Source of the DNA: Paludibacteraceae bacterium
Lineage (GTDB): Bacteria; Bacteroidota; Bacteroidia; Bacteroidales; Paludibacteraceae
Assembly: GCA_905233375.1 (NCBI GenBank)
Contig: CAJOEJ010000016.1
Span: forward strand, 1-41,112
DNA: 41,112 nucleotides
Direction of reading: 5' to 3'
The notes below the pieces were generated by a model. The model saw nothing but the letters and a program-made list of their open reading frames with translations. It was not told the DNA's origin and made no database searches. Of the stretch, positions 1-7,852 are shown piece by piece. Each line of letters starts with the position of its first letter. Position 1 is the stretch's first letter. Position numbers and translations under genes: made by a program.

Positions 1-709
1 GATAGCCAAATTAAATCAAAAAATCAAAGAACGCTTGTAATATATTGTATATTAACATTTTAATAGGTGCAACTAAAAAGTTAACGCACCAGTAGTAATT
101 GTTAATTATTTTCGTTCGTTGTATTCAGCATCCCGGGGTCGCGTCCCGGAATCGACTTTGTACCGATGACGTAAGCACATGCCTTCGAGTGACCGTCGGT
201 TTGATCTCGTCTTGCTCCCGGTATTACCTCGACCTGCTATCGTCTTATTCCAAAGTGGCTGCATAGGTGCGCTTTATGAAAAAACTTTTCTGGCGATACA
301 AAAAGATATGAGACCGCACCTATGCACAAACCACTATTTCAAAAGGGAACAAAATAAAAGCGGACCACCGTAAGTGTTCCCGCTTATAAAAAAGGAAAGC
401 GGGACTGCACTATTGCCGTTCCACTCATCTAGGCTCTGGTATTGCCTTTGTAACAAACAGCAACACCGTAGCCCACGCCGTATATATTAGTAGGTACGCG
501 TACACATACGCGCACACGATAATATACACCGATAGGCATCTTAGTGTCGCAATGTTTTGTTACTAATGAATTTACCAGATTCAGATGAGTCAAAACAAAG
601 CGCGTAAGACGCTATTTTATTATGTCCTGTATCCCACCCGCACTATTAGGACATCTCCCGGACGTGGACTACACAAAAAATGTCATTCCACGCAGTACGA
701 AAATAGAAT
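1..709 (-). ncRNA. Structured, apparently non-coding region behind a leftward promoter; possible large RNA
   Basis: I see no convincing protein gene here. A canonical promoter at 716-747 points leftward into it, with a start expected near 709. The stretch is dense in inverted repeats. GTAACAAA at about 450 pairs imperfectly with TTTTGTTAC near 560. TGCATAGGTGCG (260-271) is the exact complement of 315-326. CCCGCTT/AAGCGGG lies at 379-403, TGTCCT/AGGACA at about 622-653, GGTGC/GCACC at 67-91, and CCCGG hairpins at 131-150. It does not match what I know of tmRNA, RNase P RNA or SRP RNA. The longest ATG-started minus reading frame I noted is a 36-codon one (429-539) inside a hairpin loop. A structured RNA, a long leader for a gene left of the window, or decayed mobile DNA are all possible. 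Confidence 0.3.
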
Positions 710-715
710 ACGCTG

Positions 716-747
716 CAAAGATACAGCTTTTTTTTGAAATATGCAAA
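716..747 (-). promoter_or_regulatory. Bacteroidota-type promoter reading leftward
   Basis: On the minus strand TTTG (744-747) is followed 20 bp later by TATCTTTG (716-723), an exact -33/-7 pair for the Bacteroidota primary sigma factor. Transcription should start near 709 and run into the structured region at the window start. Confidence 0.75.
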
Positions 748-802
748 TATTTTCGGAAGAAAATGTGAATTTTATGGGAAATGGCATAAAATAAAGGGAA
801 AA

Positions 803-864
803 TACGGCATCGGCACAAAAAAAGCCTCCAATATGGAGACTTTGTTGCCGAACCAGGACTCGAA
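803..864 (-). repeat. Duplicated fragment: tRNA-Gln 3' end plus downstream flank
   Basis: Two parts recur about 120 bp away beside the intact tRNA-Gln. The segment starting TACGGCATCGGCAC (803-822) recurs at 923-942. The 19 bases TGCCGAACCAGGACTCGAA (846-864) recur at 971-989, inside the tRNA 3' end. Between them a terminator-like hairpin (GCCTCC/GGAGAC) stands where the real terminator is in the second copy. The fragment lacks the rest of a tRNA, so it is either a decayed tandem tRNA copy or an attachment-site scar left by an element that integrated at the tRNA 3' end. Confidence 0.7.
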
Positions 865-936
865 AATTGACAAAATCAATAATCGTTTGAGTTCAAAGAA
901 CGAAATAAGAACCTGGGGAGAGTACGGCATCGGCAC

Positions 937-966
937 AAAAAAGACACCCGAAAGGATGTCTTTTTT
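937..966 (-). terminator. Intrinsic terminator of tRNA-Gln
   Basis: A hairpin of GACA(C/T)CC-type arms sits between A-runs and T-runs (AAAAAAGACA ... TGTCTTTTTT), a few bases past the 3' end of the minus-strand tRNA. It is symmetrical enough to work in both directions. Confidence 0.7.
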
Positions 967-969
967 ATG

Positions 970-1040
970 TTGCCGAACCAGGACTCGAACCCAGACAGAC
1001 AGAACCAGAATCTGTAGTGCTACCATTACACAATTCGGCA
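970..1040 (-). tRNA. tRNA-Gln, anticodon CTG
   Basis: The minus strand folds as a tRNA. The acceptor arm TGCCGAA pairs perfectly with TTCGGCA and is followed by discriminator A. The anticodon arm ACAGA-TTCTGGT-TCTGT puts CTG at positions 34-36. The T loop is TTCGAGT, with some G-U pairs in the T stem. CCA is not encoded. A promoter lies immediately upstream (1061-1092) and a terminator immediately downstream. Confidence 0.93.
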
Positions 1041-1060
1041 GGCTTTCTCAAAAGCGGGTG

Positions 1061-1092
1061 CAAAAGTACTGCTTTTTTTTGACATGACCAAA
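1061..1092 (-). promoter_or_regulatory. Promoter of tRNA-Gln
   Basis: Minus-strand TTTG (1089-1092), a 20-bp spacer and TACTTTTG (1061-1068). The 39-bp block 1049-1087 around it matches the tRNA-Phe promoter block at 12189-12227 at all but one position, including sequence downstream of the -7 box. The leader is short, about 14 nt. Confidence 0.85.
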
Positions 1093-1154
1093 TTTTTTGC
1101 AAAAAAAATGCAAAAAAAATGCATTTTTATTGAATTAGTGCCCTATTTAGCCCT

Positions 1155-1179
1155 AAAAAGAGCGCTGAAACGCTCTTTT
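1155..1179 (-). terminator. Terminator after the deoxynucleoside kinase run
   Basis: AAAAGAGCG and CGCTCTTTT flank a six-base loop (CTGAAA), starting 11 bp past the stop of the last kinase gene. On the minus strand the hairpin ends in a T-run, so it should end the kinase and amylase transcript. Confidence 0.75.
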
Positions 1180-1190
1180 GGGGATTCTTT

Positions 1191-1838
1191 TCAGATTTCT
1201 TTACCTGTCTGCTCGGTAGCCTCAAAGGGGAACAAACCGAACAACTCGGCATCGATGCGGTCGGTGACCCAGCGGAAGTCCTCGGGGTTGTCGCCGAACT
1301 TGATACGGTCGCCCTCCACGATGAGCAGTTTGCCCTTGTATTCCTTAATCCAGTTCTCGTACTTGTCATTGAGTCCCTGCAGGTAGTCGAGTTTCATGGA
1401 CTGCTCGTATCCTCGGGCACGTTTCTGAATCTGTGAGACGAGTGTCGGAACTGACGCACGCACATAGATGAGCAGGTCCGGCATCTTGACCAGCGAGGTC
1501 ATGAGATCGAACAGATCCTGATAGTTCTCAAAATCGCGGTCGGACATCATGCCCTGGTCATGCAGGTTCGGAGCAAAGATACGTGCGTCCTCATAGATGG
1601 TACGATCCTGAATGATATACTTGTCCGATTTGCCTATCTCCACAACATCCTTGAAACGTTTGTTGAGGAAATAGACCTGCAAGTTAAACGACCATCGCGC
1701 CATATCGGCATAGAAATCCTCCAGATAGGGATTATACTCCACGCTCTCGAAACGGGGTTCCCAACCATAGTGTTTGGCTAACATATTGGTCAAGGTCGTC
1801 TTGCCGCAACCGATGTTTCCTGCTATAGCAATATGCAT
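1191..1838 (-). CDS. Deoxynucleoside kinase (first of two tandem paralogues)
   Basis: A deoxynucleoside kinase of the dCK/dGK family (215 aa, normal length). It phosphorylates salvaged deoxynucleosides in the cytoplasm. The P-loop GNIGCGKTT sits at residues 7-15. The DRTIYEDA segment matches the D-R-[TS] nucleoside-binding motif. The basic LID is in the QKRARGYE segment. The next gene upstream is a close paralogue differing mainly at substrate-pocket segments, so the two probably divide the deoxypurines, as the paired dAK and dGK enzymes of lactobacilli do. Which copy prefers which base cannot be read here. A terminator follows directly. Confidence 0.9.
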   Translation of the reverse strand: MHIAIAGNIGCGKTTLTNMLAKHYGWEPRFESVEYNPYLEDFYADMARWSFNLQVYFLNKRFKDVVEIGKSDKYIIQDRTIYEDARIFAPNLHDQGMMSDRDFENYQDLFDLMTSLVKMPDLLIYVRASVPTLVSQIQKRARGYEQSMKLDYLQGLNDKYENWIKEYKGKLLIVEGDRIKFGDNPEDFRWVTDRIDAELFGLFPFEATEQTGKEI

Positions 1839-1990
1839 TCGTGCGGGCTATGACTTGCGCGACTTCGCGAGTTTCGCTCGTATAGCGCTCTGTCATGCCC
1901 TCACTTCGCGGGTCTGCAAACACTCCGTGGTTCACATCCCCGGATCAGAGGGCGCCTCTTAGCCTGAGAGGGGTTAAATGATTAAATGTT
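1839..1990. other. Intergenic hairpin region between the two kinase genes
   Basis: This gap is unusually long for an otherwise tight operon. It contains a large hairpin (1850-1896) with nested arms ATGAC/GTCAT and GCGC/GCGC around CGCGA/TCGCG-rich sequence. A direct repeat of 8-bp units (TTAAATGA, TTAAATGT, TCTAATGT, TTTAATGA) starts at 1974 and runs into the upstream gene, supplying its stop codon. No gene is seen. The hairpin could set differential expression of the two kinases or be a REP-like insertion. Confidence 0.4.
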
Positions 1991-2635
1991 CTAATGTTTT
2001 AATGATGTCCAGTTTTGTTCGCTGAACAGACCGAACAACTCGGCATCCACCTTGTCCACCACCCGGCGGAAGTCGGCGGGGTTGTTCTCAAAATCCATTC
2101 CGTCGGATTCGATGACCAGCACGCGACCGCTGTAATGATGGAAGATAAACTCTTCGTATTTGTCATTGAGGTCGGTGAGGTAGTCTATCTGCATCGTCTG
2201 CTCGTAGTCCCGTCCGCGCTTCTGGATCTGCGCGATGAGGGACGGTACAGACTTACGGAGATAGATCATCATATCCGGCATTTTCATCTGGGACTGCATG
2301 AGTTCGAACAGCTCCATGAACGTGTTGTAATCGCGTTCGGACAGGTCGCCGCGCTCGTAGTTGTTACGGACGAACACATGTACCCCCTCGAAGATGCTGC
2401 GGTCCTGAACGATTGTGTGTCCGGACTGCTGAACCGCCAGCATGTCTTTGAACCGCTCTTTCAGGAAATAGGTCTCCAGACAGAACGCCCAGCGCTTGAT
2501 GTCGCCGTAATAATCCTCCAAGTAGGGGTTGAAGCTCACGCTCTCAAAGCGTGGCTCCCACCCGTAATACTTGGCTAACATCTTGGTCAGCGTTGTCTTG
2601 CCGGCTCCGATATTTCCTGCTATCGCGATGTACAC
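1991..2635 (-). CDS. Deoxynucleoside kinase (second paralogue)
   Basis: A 214-aa paralogue of the downstream kinase, with P-loop GNIGAGKTT, the DRSIFEG nucleoside-binding motif and an arginine-rich LID (QKRGRDYE). Its role is phosphorylation of salvaged deoxynucleosides for dNTP supply. It lies 36 bp downstream of the GH13 gene, and that spacer is made of heptamer repeats. Its last residues (SLKH) are encoded by an 8-bp repeat, so the C-terminus has been shaped by repeat DNA. Substrate preference is not predictable. Confidence 0.9.
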   Translation of the reverse strand: MYIAIAGNIGAGKTTLTKMLAKYYGWEPRFESVSFNPYLEDYYGDIKRWAFCLETYFLKERFKDMLAVQQSGHTIVQDRSIFEGVHVFVRNNYERGDLSERDYNTFMELFELMQSQMKMPDMMIYLRKSVPSLIAQIQKRGRDYEQTMQIDYLTDLNDKYEEFIFHHYSGRVLVIESDGMDFENNPADFRRVVDKVDAELFGLFSEQNWTSLKH

Positions 2636-2638
2636 TTT

Positions 2639-2673
2639 AAAGTTGAAAGTGTAAAGTTGAAAGTGTAAAGATT
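2639..2673. repeat. Heptamer repeat (AAAGTTG/AAAGTGT)
   Basis: Five 7-bp units (AAAGTTG, AAAGTGT, AAAGTTG, AAAGTGT, AAAGATT) make up the whole spacer between the GH13 gene stop and the kinase start. It belongs to the 7-bp-period repeats seen throughout the window. Confidence 0.8.
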
Positions 2674-5128
2674 ATTTGACCAGTTGTCCTGTTACCGTAT
2701 AGACCTTGTCTCCGCGGAGGATGAGAAGCTGACCGTCACGGAGCACTTTGGTACTTTGCAGTTCGTCACTTTGTACATTCTCGACAGGCAGCAGGCTCTC
2801 GAGGTTGGTATTGATGGTCGGAAGCGTTTGCTTCGTACCGGTGTAGATCTTCACCTCACCCGGCTGGAGCGTCACGTTCCCGGAAACCTGCGTACCGCCT
2901 GCATAGAAATCGTACCATGTGCCGGAAGGCAGCCCGCCTTCTTGGGCTGCGATGTCGAAGTTCGCCATGACAAACACATCGCTGCCCCACTGTACGAAAC
3001 GCACTTTCTTGCCCGAACCGAGCGACTGGTTGGTCGGGTTGCCGGCAAACACCTGCGGCATGAGTTTCGTACGCAGCTGAATCGCCTGCGCACACTTCTG
3101 ATACGCCGCTATACGATTCGCATCGCTGAAATATCCCCAAACCTCGGGACGCACCTTGATATTGCAACGGTAGTCATTCTTCTCCTGACCCGTTACCCAG
3201 TGGTCAATATCGCTGTTGATGGAGTAGTCGAAACCTATCTCCTCAAACTGCCACAACATATGCGGTCCGTTGAGCAGCACGTTCATCACTACGTTCTCCG
3301 CGATACGTCCGAGACGGGTTGCCTCATCGGTTGCTATATCGCCTGCACCCCAGCGTTTTGCCTTGTACTGCATTCGCTCCTCGTCGTGGCTCTCGCAGTA
3401 GGATACATATCCGTCCTTGTTGGCGTCGGCAAAGCTGTCGCCCTCCTTGAGCCATCCCATCGTGGTCTGCATATACGCATTTGCGGTGTTCTGCCAGCAG
3501 AGCATGCCCTGCTCTACCAGCGCCGGACGCTGTTCACCCATGTTCGGTCCCCAGTGCTCGAGGATGAAGTACGGCTCGCCGTTGGGGAACACATTGCCCT
3601 GCTTGGCTGCTGCCAGCACGCCGTTATTGTAGTAATGCGAGATGTTATCCATCAGTTTGCTGTAGTCGTACGTTGACTTCGTACCGCAACCGCACAGACC
3701 GTGACTCAGGTCCATTCGGTAGCCGTCGATCTTGTACTCCTTGATCCAGTACTGCAATGCGCGGGTGAACATGTCGCGTGCCGGCGCAAAGTCGTGGTTC
3801 CATTTCTCATAGACATTGTCATCGTGAGGAATCTCGGTACAGAACCACGGGTTGAGACGCAACTCGGTCTTGGAGGCATTGTTAGAGGTCCACGGATAGA
3901 GTTTGTTCATCGGGTTGAGACCCGTAGCATGGTTGAACACCATATCCATGATGACCGCCATGCCGCGTTTGTGGCACTCGTCGATGAACGTTTTGATCTG
4001 CGTCTCCGAGCCGTACGCACGGTCGGGAGCAAAATAGTGGTTAGGCGAATAACCCCAGTTGTAGTTACCGTCAAACTCGCAGATCGGCATGAGCTCGATT
4101 GCATTCACACCTAACTGCTGGATGTAATCGAGACGCTCCATGACACCCTCTATCGTACGTTTGGCGGTGTAGTCATACACCCACAACTCGTAGATAACGA
4201 GGTTGTTCTTGTCCGGGCGTTGGAAATTGAGCGTAGCGTCGCTCCATTGGAACGCCGGTTTTTGGGTCTGGATAACGGTCACGTAGCCGTCCGCACCTAC
4301 CTTCGGATATTGCATCAGGGTCGGGTCTGCCGTACGCGGCTCCCACTGGTCGTCCGGGTGGATCACCTTGGTGGAGAACAGGTCGGAGATCTGTTTGTGA
4401 ACGGTGTCGGCACGCTCGACGGCGTATTGGAATCCGTACTCCTTGCCGGGCTCGAGTCCCGTCAACTGGATCCAGAAATAGTTGCCGTCCCGCTTGAGCT
4501 GGTAGTTCGATTTGAGTTTCCAGTTGGTCATGTCGCCGATGAGGAAGACGCGTCTTGCCGGCGCCTCTTTGCTGGCAGCGTAGGTACACAACGTGACCGA
4601 AGTGCCGTCCTCGCCGTAATAGATACCCTGCTCAATACCCGCCGGACGAGTACCGGTGACCGGCTCAACGTCCTTCACGCCGTCCCATATATCCGCAACG
4701 GTCTCTTCGCCGATGATGATAACTATATCCTGTCCGCCGGGACCACGACCTACCTTGCCGTTGTTCTTGCCGTCCGTGAAGAGCACAAGGATCTTGGTGA
4801 TCGTCTTGCCCGCCGGAACGCCGTAGAACTCATAGAGATTCGGAATAACGATCTCCCAATGGTCAGCGACCTTGGTCATCTTGGTCTTGTCCGACTTGGA
4901 GGGCCAGGCTGCCAGCTGGTACTCCCATTTGCCGGAGTTATCCACCTCCACGCAGGAATACATATAGCATTCCGTAGCGGCTTTCATTCCGCCGTCCCCT
5001 TTGGTCGGGTCGAACTTGATCGTTACCTGTGCGGTTGAACCGACCGGGATAATAGCCGGATCCGTCGTTACTTGTGCAGCTGCACTTAAAGCGAATAGTA
5101 CTACTATTCCTAACAATAGTTTGCGCAT
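2672..5128 (-). CDS. Secreted GH13 alpha-amylase-family enzyme with N-terminal beta domains
   Basis: An 818-aa exported glycoside hydrolase acting on alpha-glucans. A signal peptide covers residues 1-18. Two beta-sandwich regions follow (about 20-140, and a CBM48-like E-set at about 165-245). The GH13 barrel starts near residue 310 (IYELWVYDY). Its conserved regions are DMVFNHA, GYRMDLSHG (nucleophile D473), ILEHW (acid/base E524) and CESHDEER (D582), so the catalytic triad is intact. The barrel resembles debranching or branching-type GH13 more than the plant-like barrels of the two neighbouring amylases, suggesting a different linkage preference. The C-terminal tail (GQLLILRGDKVYTVTGQLVK) resembles a short T9SS sorting signal. 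Fourth gene of the amylolytic run. Confidence 0.88.
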   Translation of the reverse strand: MRKLLLGIVVLFALSAAAQVTTDPAIIPVGSTAQVTIKFDPTKGDGGMKAATECYMYSCVEVDNSGKWEYQLAAWPSKSDKTKMTKVADHWEIVIPNLYEFYGVPAGKTITKILVLFTDGKNNGKVGRGPGGQDIVIIIGEETVADIWDGVKDVEPVTGTRPAGIEQGIYYGEDGTSVTLCTYAASKEAPARRVFLIGDMTNWKLKSNYQLKRDGNYFWIQLTGLEPGKEYGFQYAVERADTVHKQISDLFSTKVIHPDDQWEPRTADPTLMQYPKVGADGYVTVIQTQKPAFQWSDATLNFQRPDKNNLVIYELWVYDYTAKRTIEGVMERLDYIQQLGVNAIELMPICEFDGNYNWGYSPNHYFAPDRAYGSETQIKTFIDECHKRGMAVIMDMVFNHATGLNPMNKLYPWTSNNASKTELRLNPWFCTEIPHDDNVYEKWNHDFAPARDMFTRALQYWIKEYKIDGYRMDLSHGLCGCGTKSTYDYSKLMDNISHYYNNGVLAAAKQGNVFPNGEPYFILEHWGPNMGEQRPALVEQGMLCWQNTANAYMQTTMGWLKEGDSFADANKDGYVSYCESHDEERMQYKAKRWGAGDIATDEATRLGRIAENVVMNVLLNGPHMLWQFEEIGFDYSINSDIDHWVTGQEKNDYRCNIKVRPEVWGYFSDANRIAAYQKCAQAIQLRTKLMPQVFAGNPTNQSLGSGKKVRFVQWGSDVFVMANFDIAAQEGGLPSGTWYDFYAGGTQVSGNVTLQPGEVKIYTGTKQTLPTINTNLESLLPVENVQSDELQSTKVLRDGQLLILRGDKVYTVTGQLVK

Positions 5129-5173
5129 ATGTGTAATTATTTAGTGTTTTTCACGCGTGTGGGCGTACGTTCA

Positions 5174-6058
5174 TTATAATTGTTTGCCGGTCACGTCAAA
5201 CATCTTGTCGCCGCGGATGATGACCAGACGGCCGTCGATGACTGCCTTGTGGGCTTTCTTGTTCACGGTGGTGTTCTCGATGCCTTGCGTCTGCGTGCCT
5301 ACCAGTGTCTTGCCGGCAAGAGGCTCCGTCGAGAGCTCCAGCGAACCGTCACCGTTGTCATAGAGGTAGAACGTAACCGTTCCTTCCTGTACTGCCAGTT
5401 TCTGCACATGGGTTGCATCCTCCTTCACCAGCGTACAATGGCTGTCCGTGGTGAACTCAGACGTCATATAGCAGTCGCCTACCACCTGTCCCTGCTCGCA
5501 AACGAGGATGAAGAAATAGCCCAGATGGTTGTCGTCACCGGTGAACGTATAGCTCAGTATTCCTTCCTCGAACTGCTCCTCTGCGGTCGGAGTGGTGATG
5601 TCGGCGCCGTTACAGAACCCTTTCAGGAAATAGTCTTTGGCACCGCTACCGGGTTGGGGGTCTCCTCCGGGCGTACTGCCGGAACTGTACGGCACGCCTT
5701 CGCCGCACTCAGCCGTACCCTGACCGATATACAACTGGTCTTGCTGGTATTTGAGCTTGATGTAGAAATCAAAGCATCCTTCAGCGGTGACATCATAGTG
5801 GTCTTCATTCACGATGAAACCTCCTTGCGATGCGCCGTCAAGGGATACCACCCACGTCGCTTTGTTGTCATAATCGCACAACTGCAAACGGTCTCCGCTC
5901 ACTACCGGCACATGCGCCAGATACTGCGTGAAGCCGTCAAACTCGGCAACCTGCTCTCCGGCATAATACGATGTTCCGTTGACCAGAATGCCGTAACTCT
6001 GCGCCAACAGACCTGCTGCAAACAACACAGCAGCACATAAGGTAAAAATCTTCTTCAT
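5174..6058 (-). CDS. Secreted non-catalytic protein with the shared starch-binding-like module
   Basis: 294 aa with a clear signal peptide (1-19, ending LLAQ). Residues 20-118 form a module also found at the N-terminus of both upstream amylases; its landmarks are YGILVNG, QYLAHV, GD.LQLCD, W.V.LD and FDFYIKLKYQQDQLYIG. A second beta-rich region (about 140-245) begins DYFLKGFCNGAD and I do not recognise it. The tail (DGRLVIIRGDKMFDVTG) matches the sorting-signal-like tail of the next gene. No catalytic residues are visible. Its place between amylases suggests a surface glycan-binding partner, functionally like SusE/SusF but not clearly homologous. The 45-bp gap to the next gene fits one operon. 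Confidence 0.7.
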   Translation of the reverse strand: MKKIFTLCAAVLFAAGLLAQSYGILVNGTSYYAGEQVAEFDGFTQYLAHVPVVSGDRLQLCDYDNKATWVVSLDGASQGGFIVNEDHYDVTAEGCFDFYIKLKYQQDQLYIGQGTAECGEGVPYSSGSTPGGDPQPGSGAKDYFLKGFCNGADITTPTAEEQFEEGILSYTFTGDDNHLGYFFILVCEQGQVVGDCYMTSEFTTDSHCTLVKEDATHVQKLAVQEGTVTFYLYDNGDGSLELSTEPLAGKTLVGTQTQGIENTTVNKKAHKAVIDGRLVIIRGDKMFDVTGKQL

Positions 6059-6077
6059 ATTATCACAATTTAACAGT

Positions 6078-7850
6078 TTAACGATTTATTTGTTGCTCCA
6101 CCACTCTTCCGTAGGCGTCATACACCTTCTCTCCACAGCGGATGAACAGTTGTCCGTTCCGGAGGAATTTCTCGCCTGCGTGGTCCGCATCGGCATTCTC
6201 CAGACCTTGATGCGGAGCGCCGTCGCCGCGGTAGTACATGGCGTAGTCCGTTCCCTGAACCGCCTTCGTATAACCTTGCGGAGCGGCGTCACCGGCGGCG
6301 GTGCCCAACCAGAGGATCACACTGCCGTACTTGCCCTGAACCGTCGCGCGGTAGTAGTTCTCTCCCGCCTCTTCCGTCATCGTACTCTCCGAATGAATAC
6401 CTGCGGCTTTGCGCGCACGGATCATCGCCTGGATCTCCGGTTTGTATTTGACCCAGTGGGGATAAAACACGCACGGCACGCCCGGAAGGGACAATATATA
6501 CGCATTCGTACGCATCATCAGGCTCTTGTCGTTGATACTCGAGCCGTCGCGTTTCTTCCCTACATCCTCATTGTCTTCGCCGCGGGCGAACGTGTCGTGA
6601 TTATCGACAAAGGTGACGGCATACTTGCTGTACCCTTTTCCGCGCATTCCCGCATTCAGCAACTTGTTGTATTTCTTGAGATAGATTCCGTCCCGCAGCG
6701 CGTTGTACTTGAGCGCGAAATCAAACGCCAGCGTGTTCTGGCTTGCCTGGTCGATACGGGTCTTCAGTTCCGCCGCATCACCCACCCAGTACTCGATGAC
6801 CGAGAAATACGGTTTCGCCTCGGAGTTGTAGTCATGGATGTGGCTCACATGGTATCCGCCGACGTAGTCATAGCGGAAACCGTCGTACAGCATCACGTTC
6901 TTCATCCATTTCAGATACGCCTTGCACATCGCCTGCACATTGGGATTCTTATGGTCCCAGTCGCGCGCAGGACCGTAGTTGGCTTCGTGCTGACCGTCAT
7001 CCGCGTTCGATCCGCCCGTACAGTGATAACTGGTCACGCCCTCGTCATTCGAGGTCATCCAGGTGCTCTGAGGCGCAAACTGACCGTATTCGCCGAAATC
7101 CAATGCCTTGTAATCGCAGGAATTGTTATTGTTTCCGCAATGGTTGATGACGATATCGGCGATGACACGGACATGATTGTTGTGCAGCCCCGCTATCAGG
7201 CTCTGCAGCGCCGATTTCTTGCCCAGTGCCGTACTCGACTGCGAGCTGTAACATTTGGGGATATACCCCAACCCGCCTTGTGACTCATGACTCGGCGGGA
7301 GCCACACGAGGTCAAACGACTGCCCGATCTCGCTCACCTGGCTGCCTAATGTCTGCCACTTCGTATCTCCGTATCCCGCGTCCGAATAGCTGTTCCAATA
7401 GAACGCCTGCAGCATCACGTCCGTACACTCGGACGGCACGGCGGTAGTATAGTCCTGCGGCGTATCCGAACCCGGTTCCTGGGGCGTCGAAGTGCAATCC
7501 GTTCCCGCCCCTATATACAACTGGTCCTGCTGGTATTTGAGCTTGATATAGAAATCATAACAACCGTCCTGCGAACAGAGATACCGGTCATTGTTCAGCG
7601 TGAACGAGCCGACAGAAGAGGTATTCAGAGGAACCACCCATGCCGCATTGTGCTCGGAGTCATACAGCTGGCAGTAGTCTCCCGAATGGAGATAGACATG
7701 CGCCAGGTACTGCTCGAAACCTTCTCCGAAGGGATCCGCTCCGTCGTACGAAGCAAGGTAGAAATCCGAACCGTTCACACGAATACCATATTGCGCGCTC
7801 AGGTTAAGAGCGAGCAATACGGCACTCATAATTGACATCAGTCGTTTCAT
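6078..7850 (-). CDS. Secreted GH13 alpha-amylase, plant-like barrel
   Basis: A 590-aa exported alpha-amylase. The start is set at the ATG at 7850 (MKRLMSIM, then a good signal peptide ending LSAQ); a GTG at 7856 overlaps the upstream stop and is an alternative. Residues ~20-125 are the shared module. The GH13 barrel follows, with MLQAFYWNSY, DLVWLPPS, VIADIVINH, GFRYDYVGG (nucleophile D328), VIEYW (acid/base E353) and FVDNHD (D419). This is the pattern of plant and related GH13 amylases. The C-terminal domain is short, and the tail (NGQLFIRCGEKVYDAYG) is sorting-signal-like. It starts 2 nt after the upstream amylase stop, so the two are translationally coupled. Confidence 0.9.
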   Translation of the reverse strand: MKRLMSIMSAVLLALNLSAQYGIRVNGSDFYLASYDGADPFGEGFEQYLAHVYLHSGDYCQLYDSEHNAAWVVPLNTSSVGSFTLNNDRYLCSQDGCYDFYIKLKYQQDQLYIGAGTDCTSTPQEPGSDTPQDYTTAVPSECTDVMLQAFYWNSYSDAGYGDTKWQTLGSQVSEIGQSFDLVWLPPSHESQGGLGYIPKCYSSQSSTALGKKSALQSLIAGLHNNHVRVIADIVINHCGNNNNSCDYKALDFGEYGQFAPQSTWMTSNDEGVTSYHCTGGSNADDGQHEANYGPARDWDHKNPNVQAMCKAYLKWMKNVMLYDGFRYDYVGGYHVSHIHDYNSEAKPYFSVIEYWVGDAAELKTRIDQASQNTLAFDFALKYNALRDGIYLKKYNKLLNAGMRGKGYSKYAVTFVDNHDTFARGEDNEDVGKKRDGSSINDKSLMMRTNAYILSLPGVPCVFYPHWVKYKPEIQAMIRARKAAGIHSESTMTEEAGENYYRATVQGKYGSVILWLGTAAGDAAPQGYTKAVQGTDYAMYYRGDGAPHQGLENADADHAGEKFLRNGQLFIRCGEKVYDAYGRVVEQQINR

Positions 7851-7852
7851 AA

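Noticed and set aside
260..326. 12-bp inverted repeat as the flanks of an invertible promoter (phase-variation switch)
   Set aside because: The 43-bp interior has no consensus -33/-7 pair and no recombinase gene is nearby; a simple hairpin is more likely.
179..373. A 64-codon plus-strand frame (MPSSDRRFDLV...)
   Set aside because: No promoter in its direction, no family resemblance, and it overlaps the hairpin-rich DNA.
429..539. A 36-codon minus-strand frame (MPIGVYYRVRVCVRV...) in the first 700 bp
   Set aside because: It lies in the loop of a large inverted repeat, is valine/arginine-rich because of the alternating GTRYGC-type DNA, and has no independent support. Kept only as part of the structured region.
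734..1087. A 117-codon frame across the tRNA-Gln region
   Set aside because: It reads through the tRNA gene, its terminator and the duplicated fragment on the opposite strand.
1732..1935. A 67-codon minus-strand frame spanning the kinase gap
   Set aside because: It overlaps the start of the kinase gene in another frame and its sequence follows the hairpin; no support.
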